A stretch of 64,000 nucleotides of DNA from Cupriavidus plantarum (GTDB lineage Bacteria > Pseudomonadota > Gammaproteobacteria > Burkholderiales > Burkholderiaceae): NCBI RefSeq assembly GCF_905397285.1, contig NZ_CAJPUX010000005.1, positions 434,001 through 498,000 on the forward strand, written 5' to 3'. Both the position numbers and the translations under genes were made by a program. A model generated the notes under the pieces. The model made no database searches. It was not told where the DNA came from and saw nothing but the letters and a program-made list of their open reading frames with translations. Shown in pieces: positions 8,309 to 16,800 of this stretch (the stretch's first letter is position 1; each line of letters starts with the position of its first letter).

Positions 8309-8539
8309 TCATCGGACTTCGCTGCAAGTGCTTCCTGCTTCATCTACGACTAATCGTAAAGCTTGCGCGTCGGTCGCCGCCTCGCGCTGGGCGTCCGCGA
8401 TATCACCGACCGTCCCCGTAGCCGCCTCCCCTGCCGCCCGCTGCGCCGCCATCCTGTCGGCCTGGCGGCGCTGCACGCTGACAAAGTCCTGATACTTTTG
8501 CCGACCGCCGTGTGCGTCGTGCTTAGTACTGATAAACAA
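8309..8539 (-). pseudogene. Degraded fragment of a cdiA-type gene
   Basis: A 76-codon open stretch starts inside the end of cdiB in another frame. Its residues 26-60 (8360-8464), including GDIADAQREAATDAQ, match the segment of cdiA encoded at 11852-11956 in 25 of 35 positions, and the DNA is also closely similar. In cdiA this segment lies upstream of the toxin tip. Similarity stops abruptly on the 3' side and no toxin-like sequence follows. It has no proper start or ribosome site, so it is best read as the remnant of a second cdiA C-terminal module left by recombination. Confidence 0.75.
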
Positions 8540-10289
8540 CCTGCAATCCCGCCGTCACTGACGCTGTTTGAAACTGCTCTGGCTTGTACACCGGCGTGCC
8601 GAGGAACACATCGTAAGACATCCCGCCAAATTTGGCCGAACCGATACCGCCGCGCAGGCCGACGACAGCGCCGGCGAGTTGCGTGCCCACCAGTGCCTCG
8701 GTTGACGGGCCATAGACGCGACCGTAGTCCAGGCCGACATACACGGCCTGATTGCTTTCGCCCAGCGGCGCCTGTAGTTCGTTGCGCCAGTAGAACCCTT
8801 TCTCGCCCGCCAACTGGCTTTCTCCGTCGAAACCTCGCACGGTATAGCGGCTGCCGATTGTCAGGTCGTCGATGTAGTAGAGGCGGTCGTTGGTAAACTG
8901 GCCTCTTACGGTGGTCACGTATCGCAATGCCTGCTCGGCGACCTTGACGGGGACCGACAGGTTGGCGTCGAGCACCATCATCCGGTAGCGCCATGTGGGG
9001 CCGCCATCCGACGCCAACGCATCGTCCTGCGCCCCAAGCGCGCCGACGCCTTGACGGAAGGAGAGCGTCGCGTCCAGTTGCGACTGACCGAAGTAATGGC
9101 GGTCCGTCACGCCAACTTCGACGATCGTATTGTTGCGGTGCTGCTGCGGAATCTCGGTGTCTTCGATATAGCTCTTGCCGAAACGGCGCGTCAGCTTGAT
9201 CTGCATGCCGAAGATATCGTTCTGGCTTCGGCTTAGGACACGGTGAAGTTTCAGGTCAACGTTCTCCGACTTGCCGCTCGACACGAACGTCGTGTTCACG
9301 CCCGCGATTTGCTGGAAGTAGTTGCTGCTGTATGCCGACAGTGTCGCGGTCCAGTAGCCCCATGGCACTGAATAGAACCCGTTCCATCCGCGCGTGCCGT
9401 GCTCCTTGTTGCCGAACATCAGATCCTGGTTGTAGCCGACGTTGAAGATGTCGCTGAGGCCAAGCGGGTTGTCGATGCCGACGCTGACGTTGCCCTGCCA
9501 TTTGCCCGTGGACCTGGAACCGGAGTTGTCTACCGACGCCACGACTGTCCATGGCTTGTTGCGTTTGACCGCAATGACGACATCGCTGCGGCCGGGCACG
9601 GCGGTTGGGACGATCTGCATGTCCACGTCCTGACTCGCCACGCGCTTCATCTGCTCGAGCCCTTGCTCGAGATCGCGGAGGTTCAGCAGTTCGCCCGGGG
9701 CGGTGGGAAACGCGCTCTTCCATGTGCCCCACAGTTCGGGGTCGTTGAAGCGGATATCGCCGATGACGCCGGGGATCAGGGACAGGATCAGCGTGCCTGA
9801 CGATAGGTCTTGCGTCGGGATCAGGACGCGGGTGGTGACGTAGTTTTTTGACAGGATGGTCTGCGACAGGCCTTTTACCAGCGTTTCAACGCCCTGCTTA
9901 CCGATGCATTCGCCTTCATAATGGGATAGCCATTGCTGGGCGAAGGCGAACGGGTCCATGGGCAGCGCGGAGGCGCCGATGGACTGCATGGCAGGCGGGA
10001 GGTCTTTTGGGACTTCGAGCTTGAACTGCGTGATGCGAAAGCAGGGGGCTTCCTGTGGCAAGGTCGGGTACTCAGCCCGCGCGATGGCCTCGCCGCGGAC
10101 GGCGGGCGCGTTGATCGCGGCGGCGCGTTCGCGGGATTCTTGTTGTAGGCGCGTGCGTTGGTCTTGTTCGGCGTTGGTTAGGGCGGCGGATTGAGTGGGA
10201 GGCTGGGGAACCTGGGCGTTCGCGTTGGATGCGTAGAGGATGACCGCGATCGTCGTTGCGGACGCGAGGGGGTAGCGATTGTGAGACAT
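8523..10289 (-). CDS. cdiB: Two-partner secretion outer-membrane transporter (CdiB/BcpB, FhaC/ShlB family)
   Basis: A 588-residue TpsB protein that exports CdiA across the outer membrane. It has a signal peptide (residues 1-26, ending NANAQ), a Gln-rich N-terminal helix and two POTRA domains (about 75-230; SLIPGVIGDIRFND marks the second). A 16-strand barrel follows, with the family motif VRGFDGESQLAG around residue 485 at the barrel-lid position. It ends in an aromatic residue (VVYQY) as outer-membrane proteins do. It lies downstream of cdiA and cdiI, the gene order of Burkholderia-type CDI (bcpA-I-O-B) but without a bcpO gene; the 93-base gap to cdiI is empty. Confidence 0.93.
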   Translation of the reverse strand: MSHNRYPLASATTIAVILYASNANAQVPQPPTQSAALTNAEQDQRTRLQQESRERAAAINAPAVRGEAIARAEYPTLPQEAPCFRITQFKLEVPKDLPPAMQSIGASALPMDPFAFAQQWLSHYEGECIGKQGVETLVKGLSQTILSKNYVTTRVLIPTQDLSSGTLILSLIPGVIGDIRFNDPELWGTWKSAFPTAPGELLNLRDLEQGLEQMKRVASQDVDMQIVPTAVPGRSDVVIAVKRNKPWTVVASVDNSGSRSTGKWQGNVSVGIDNPLGLSDIFNVGYNQDLMFGNKEHGTRGWNGFYSVPWGYWTATLSAYSSNYFQQIAGVNTTFVSSGKSENVDLKLHRVLSRSQNDIFGMQIKLTRRFGKSYIEDTEIPQQHRNNTIVEVGVTDRHYFGQSQLDATLSFRQGVGALGAQDDALASDGGPTWRYRMMVLDANLSVPVKVAEQALRYVTTVRGQFTNDRLYYIDDLTIGSRYTVRGFDGESQLAGEKGFYWRNELQAPLGESNQAVYVGLDYGRVYGPSTEALVGTQLAGAVVGLRGGIGSAKFGGMSYDVFLGTPVYKPEQFQTASVTAGLQVVYQY

Positions 10290-10382
10290 ATAGGAATATG
10301 CAACAGTGACCGAACCGCGGCGTTACGAACGCCATTTTTCTTATCTGCACCGACTCAAGCCCGATATATTTTCGGCGCCAGC

Positions 10383-10814
10383 CTAATCCGCACATGCCGC
10401 ACGCCGCTCGGATGGATACGTCATGTAGAGGTATCCATTGCGCGTACTGTCATCGAACATGATGAGGGCGGAGGCACCACTCTTACATAAGAAAATTTTT
10501 TCGCCCGAATTATTGGATGTCATCCATCCCAACGAATTCAGTTTTTCCTTATATTTTTTCATCAAAGCTGTAGACCATGCTTCGGACGAAACCGTAAGCC
10601 TTAGCGTAGCGCTGCTTATTTTCGTTTTTTTGTCATCATCAAAATCGAGAATCTTTACATTTTCACTGCGGATGATTTCCATGTCATGCCGCATCATCTG
10701 ACGAGCCGATCTGGTCTCCGCAAGAGATGGGTTCGACTTGAATGAATCTACGATGCCTATCAGGACAATAATAATAAAAACAATCGATAGCAAAATCTCG
10801 GTACTCTTTTTCAT
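10383..10814 (-). CDS. cdiI: Candidate CDI immunity protein, membrane-anchored
   Basis: A 143-residue protein whose ATG overlaps the cdiA stop codon by four bases (ATGA), the expected place for immunity. One hydrophobic segment (about residues 8-24) follows MKKSTE; the rest is a soluble domain with mixed helices and strands and two Cys residues near the end. This topology predicts an inner-membrane anchor with the domain in the periplasm, or a cleaved signal. The coding DNA is strikingly AT-rich compared with its neighbours, as usual for exchanged toxin-immunity modules. I see no similarity to a known immunity family. The name rests on position, size and composition, not on homology. Confidence 0.75.
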   Translation of the reverse strand: MKKSTEILLSIVFIIIVLIGIVDSFKSNPSLAETRSARQMMRHDMEIIRSENVKILDFDDDKKTKISSATLRLTVSSEAWSTALMKKYKEKLNSLGWMTSNNSGEKIFLCKSGASALIMFDDSTRNGYLYMTYPSERRAACAD

Positions 10815-13800
10815 TTTCTCTTGCGATCTATTTTTACGTTCACGCCTGTTCCGGCGGCAACCCCTGCCGAGCCGAATCCGACCTCCAAAGCGAGTCCGCC
10901 CCCGACCGCCTTATTGATATTCAGACAGATCCCCCAACAACCACCCACGACATACGACGCACCCTCCAGAAAAGAGTTTGTGGCCAGACTCGCATCACCA
11001 TGCTTGCTGAAGATAAAGCCCCAAACAATGCTGCCGGAGGGCGCGATTGGAACTGTCCCACCTGCACCGACGTAGGCCTGACCATCGTGGAGGTTCAGCG
11101 CTGCATTTCCGGCCAAGCCGGCTCCAGAGCGATTAGCGCTCACATAGTCCGGCACGATCGCTGGTCGCGACCCTGGCAGGGCAGTCTGCTCCGGTGAAAG
11201 CCGGCCATCGTTGCTCCCCCCGCGGAAAGGATTGTTGTACTCGCCAGTCGTGGCGACGAAAAGATGGCCGGCATTTTGACTGATGTAAGCCACGGCGTAC
11301 TGGTCTCCACCAGGGCCCGCTTTCGCTACTGCATCAACAAGCCTATAACCTGTGCCCAATAGCATGCTTTCCGCCTGATCCACTGTCAGAACAATACCGG
11401 TCCTACCTCCATAAAATGCAGCGAAAGCCTTGGCATTATCCTTTGCCCACTTTCGCTCATCTGGATGCAACTGCCGATTAAACCGATCCGCAGTCGCCGC
11501 AGTCGCCGCACCTGACCCACCGCCAGCAACAGCGCCGATGCCTCCCGCCGCGAGGTTCGCCGCCAGGTTGCCGATCGCCTCATCCAGATCCTTGTTGCCA
11601 GTCCCCGCGCCCTCCGCCACCGCCTTGCCCACCGTCGCAAGCTGTTCCGCGGCGAGGGATGACACGCGAGCGCCTGCCGCGCCAGCGAGGGCGTTGCCGC
11701 CGCCGAGGCCGGCGATCATGGCGCCGCCGGCGGCGTGGAGGGCGGCGCGGTAGGGGCCGCCGTCCTTCCAGCCGTCCACATCCGCCATGGCTTGATCGAG
11801 CGCTGCGCGGTTCTCTTCGGACGGGTTCGCGTCGTAAGCAATTTGCGCCGCGATCTGCGCGTCGGTCGCCGCCTTGCGCTTCGCATCCGCAATATCCCCG
11901 ACCGTCCTCCCCACCGCCTCCCCTGCCGTCTGCGCCGCCGCCATCATGTCGGCCTGCTTGCCCAGCACGTTGTTGAGGTCCGGACCTTTGCCGACCGTGG
12001 TGTTGGTATTGCCGAGGTCCCGGTTCAGCGTCGCCACGTCCTGATTCTGATTGGCCTGATCGGTGATCGTGATCGTGCCGGCCGCGATACCCGACTGGGT
12101 CACACCGCGCTGGCTGCCGCTGTCATCTTGCGGGATGAAAGGGCCCACGCCGCCCGTGTTCTTGCCCGCCGTCTGCCCCGACTTCTGGTCGATCGCCTTC
12201 TGGCCAAAGGTGGGCCCACCGGACAGGCCCATCGACGTGCCGCTATAGTCCGACTTGTTCTCGATATCGCTCCACGTCAGCGTACCCGTGGTCAGCTGAT
12301 TCTTGTCCTCATCGGCAGTGCTCGCAATGACGGCCCCCTTCAGATCCGTGTTGCCCTTGACATGGATATCGAACCCATCGTCGCCCGCGCGAATGCCCGA
12401 TTGTTGCGTCACGTTGGCGTAATCGCTGTCGGCCTTTCCCTTCGAGGCGGAGAACGAACCACTCGCGCCGCCCTGGCTGATGCTCAGACCGCCGCCCATG
12501 CTTTTCTGTTCGGCGTGGCTGACCTCCGTGTCCTGCCGGCTGGCGATATTCAGGTTGCCGCCAATATCGGCCGACACCTTGCCGCCGCTGACCATGCCGC
12601 CAAGGATATTGGTGTCGTTGCCCGATACGATCGTCACGGATTCGCTGCCTGTCACGTGGCTGTTCACCTGCGTCGTGCCGACCGTATCGCTGTTGCCCTT
12701 GCTCATCTGGCCCGACACCGACACGCCGAAGCCCTGCGCGCCGTAGGACACGCCGATACTGCCGCCGCTCGACTTGTTCGTGGCATGGCTTTCGTAGGTG
12801 TCGGTGGCCGAGACGATATTCACGTCGCCCCTGGCGCCTAGACCCACTTTGGTGGCCGAAACGTCGGAGCCGATGATGTTCAGGTTGCCGGCGGTCTTGT
12901 TGCCGTCGGCATCCACGCCCGTTGCGATGAACGTGGCGGTGCCGCCCGCCTGAATATTCGACCCCATATGGGTCGTACTGTCCTGCGTCAGCGTGTTCTT
13001 GCTCTGGCTGGTGCCGAAGGACAGCGTGATGGCCGCGCCCTGTGGCCCCTCTCCCGCTTTCAGGGCGTCATAGGCGGCGCCTGCACCAGCGGCCGCGTCA
13101 TAGGCGTCCCGACCTGCTGCGATGCCCCACAACGCCGACGCGCGCCCATCTTCGCTCTTCGTGCTCGCGTTGATCTTCTGGCCGGCATTGATCGCCGCGC
13201 CGATGGCCCCGCCGCTCACACCGAGCGTGAAGCCCGTCTGCTTGATCTCGTGCGTCTCGTCGTGGTGCTCGCTTCCTTTGGCGGCCTCGATGATGACATC
13301 GGCGCCCACGCCAGTCAGGTCTTTCGCTGCGATGACCTGACTGCCGGTGATTTGCAGCGTGCTGCCTGCTTTCAGGGTGACGCTGCCGTCGGTGCTGCCG
13401 ACGAGGCTGCCGGTCTGCGTGACCGAGCTGTCATGCGTCGTGTCCTTCTGGTCGCGCATGCCGTAGGACAGGCCGCCACCGGTGGCACCGAAGCCGGTGG
13501 CCTTCGTATGGGAATACGTCTGGCTTTCGCTGGTGCTCTCGGCCGTGGTGATGGTCAGGTTTCGACCGGCTTCGAGACTGAGATCGTGCGTGCCGGCGAC
13601 GGTCGAGCCGGCGATGGTCATATCGCGGCCGGCGCTGCCGGTGATGGTGTCGCCCGACACGACCGAGCCAACCGCCACGCTGTCGCGCGTGCTCGACGTC
13701 GTGGTCGTTTCCTTCTTCGACATGAAGCCCGAGCTTTCGGTATGGGACCAGCTGTCGCTGCGGTGCTGCTCGGTAACCGTGCCAATGGTCACGTCGCCGG

Positions 13801-16800
13801 TGGCGACCAGCTTGACGGCGCCGTCCGTGCTCGACACGCCAGAGCCGAGGATCGCCACATTGCCAGTGCCGTCGGACTGCGCGGCAGCGATGCCGTTGCC
13901 CTGCAGGATCTGATTGACAACGGCGGTCTGCCCTGCCCCAAGCGTGACGTTGCCGCCTGCGTCGATAGTGGCGGCGCGGGTGCTTTCGTCGTACGCGGAT
14001 TGCGTGAACTGGGAGGCCTTGTTGCTCATCGCACCGGCGGCCTGCGTGTGCGTGTCCATGGCGGCGGTTACGGTCGTGTTGCGGCCGGCCACCAGCGCGG
14101 CGTCTCCCCCCGCATCGATGGCCGAGCCCGTCAGCGTCGCATCACGTCCCGCCACCGCGGTCATGCTGCCGCCGGTCTTCACCGTGCTGCCGGCATTCAC
14201 GGTGGTCTCTTCGCGCAGATAATCCTTCCCGCCATGCGCGGTCGCATCCTGTGTCGTGCCGAGTTGTACCGTCCCGATGTTCAGGTCACGGCCCGCAGCC
14301 AGCATCGCGTTGTTGCCGGCATCCACCGTACCGCCAGCAATCGTGATGTCGCGGCCGGCCAGCATGGCGACGTTGCCCGTGCCTTCGATGGTGGCCACCG
14401 CGCCAATGCCGGTGGCGCTTGCGCTGTTGCCGTTTGCCAGCGTCGTGGTATTGGTGATCGTCTGCGACTGGTTGACGATGTCGCGGCCCGCCGCCACGAC
14501 GACGTCCTGTCCGCCGATGCGGCCGCCCAGATTGCGAACGTCCTGCGTCGCGCTGACGACGGTCGTGCCGCTGCTGCCGATGCCGCCGATGCTACCCCGG
14601 TTGACGATGTCGGTGCCAACCACCTGCGTGGCGAGGTTGCCCACGATCGATCCACTGTTGTTGACGGTGTCGGTTGCATCGATCGAGACCGTATTGCCCG
14701 CGATCAATGCGCCGGTGCTGTTCAGGTCTACGCCGTTGCCTTGGGCCAGATAGACCTTCGGCACGAGCACCGACTGCACGGTGCCGTCCGGCAGCGTCAC
14801 GTCCTGCGACACCATCCACACCATGTCGGTCGTGAGCTGGCGCATCTGCGCTTCCGTGAGACCGACGCCCGGAGTCAGGTCGAACGCCTTGGCATACGTG
14901 ACGCCGTTGTTCATCAGCGCCTTGTACTCCTCCAGCTGGTCCGTGTAACCCGTGAGGAAGGTCTTGCCCGTCAGCTGGGTGATCTGATCGCGGACCAGCT
15001 TCTCTTCGTAGAAGCCGTCGCCCAGGCGCTTCTGGGTCTTCTGCGGATCGAGACCGAGCGCGCCCAGCATGTAGTCGCTCGAGATGAAGTTCGTGTACTG
15101 CGTGAAGCGCGGGTCCGTGGCGACAAGGTAGGTGTCGCCCGGCGCGGTGCGGAAGCGGTAGAGGCCGTTGGTGGGCAGCGTGAGGTTGGGGATGCCGCCT
15201 TGCGGTGTGCCCAGCGTCTGCACTACGCCCTTGACGGTGCTGGTCCCGACTGCGCCGGCCTGCCCTGCATTGCCCGTGGCGCCGGCAGCCTGCGTACCGG
15301 TGGCACCGCCGCCGGAGACCGTCGCGCCCGTCACCGCGGCGCCGACGGTGTTCACCGACGCCACGGTCACGTTCTGCGCGGTGGTCTGGACGTTCTGGTT
15401 GGCGGTCGCCACTGCGGCGAGCGCCGACGTTGTGGTGGGGGCTTGCGGCGCGCTCGGATAGGCAACCACCTGCGTGTCCGAACTGCCGCCCGTGCGCTGG
15501 TGCCAGTAGAACGTGGACGTATCCTGTGTGGTCACCGTTTGCTGCAACACCGTGCCGACATCCTGAATCCTGCCGTTCGCGGCCACGCGGATCAGGTTGC
15601 CGCCGGCCGCCATCGTCGACGACTGGTTCAGGATATTGCCGTTGTTACTGTTGATGCGGATGTTGCCGGATGCCTGGATCTTCGCCGCATCCGTCGCGCT
15701 GACGAGCTGGTCCGTCGCGGTCATCGTGACCGTGGTGCGGCTAATCTCGTTGTAGTCGTGACCGAAGTTGGCCTGCTTCACCTCGTCCGGGCGGATGTGC
15801 AGGTTCGGATCCCAGTCGGGCCACAGCGTGATGCTGTAGGTCGTGCCGTTATCCGTGATCGACTGGTAATACTGCGTAGGCCGTGTCGCGATCTCTCGCG
15901 TGCAGATGCCTGTGGCCTGGTCGCAGGGGGAACTCGCCGTCGCGATCGGGTCGAGGTATTCCTCGATGGGCGATTTGACGAACGACAGCGTCTTGTTAGC
16001 CGGGTCGAGGTTCTTGACGTCGGCCTTGTCCACCGTGACGGTGATGGGGTTACGGAGCGCGTTTGTCTGCGGCGTGCTGACCTGCGCGGCCGATGTGCTC
16101 CAGCTCCACTGTGGGAAGGTGAGGCTAAGGTGCACCGACAGATCGATGCCCGACAGTCCGGCCTGCCACAACGTCAGCGTCTGCGAGGCGGTCTCGGTGG
16201 GCGTGCCCGCGGCCGTGACGATGCGCGTGCGCGTATTGCTGACCTGATTGGCGGCGATATCGATGTCGCCATCCGCCTCGATGTTCGCGGAGCGGTTGAT
16301 CAGCGTGTTCGTCTGATTGGCCAGCAGGCCTGTGCTGGCGTCCCGGGTGCCATCGCGGGCGATCTGCATATTGCCCGCGCTGTAGAGCGTGGCGCCGTCG
16401 AGGTTCTGGACCGCGCGGGTCAACGAGCTGGTGGCGTACAGGTTCAGGTTCTGCACGGCGGCCATCAGGGCCGTGGCGCCGTTGTTGACGATGTCCGTGC
16501 CCTGCACCTGCACGTTGTTGCCAATCACCGTGCCGGTGTTGGTCACCGTCGGGCCGGTGACCCGGACGGTATCGCCTTCGATGCGGCCCGCGTTGGAGAC
16601 AACGTTGGTGGCGGTGACCGTGGTGGTCGTGGCGTTGACGCCTGCGGAGGCGGCGTTGACGACGTTGGTACCGGACACGGTCACGGCTCCCGCCGAGGCG
16701 AGCGTGCCGGTGTTGGTCAGCGTGCCCGTCGTCGTGACGCTCAGTTTGCCGTTGGCGTGCAGCTGGTTCGCAGCGTCGTTGGTGTAGTCGCCCGCCACGT

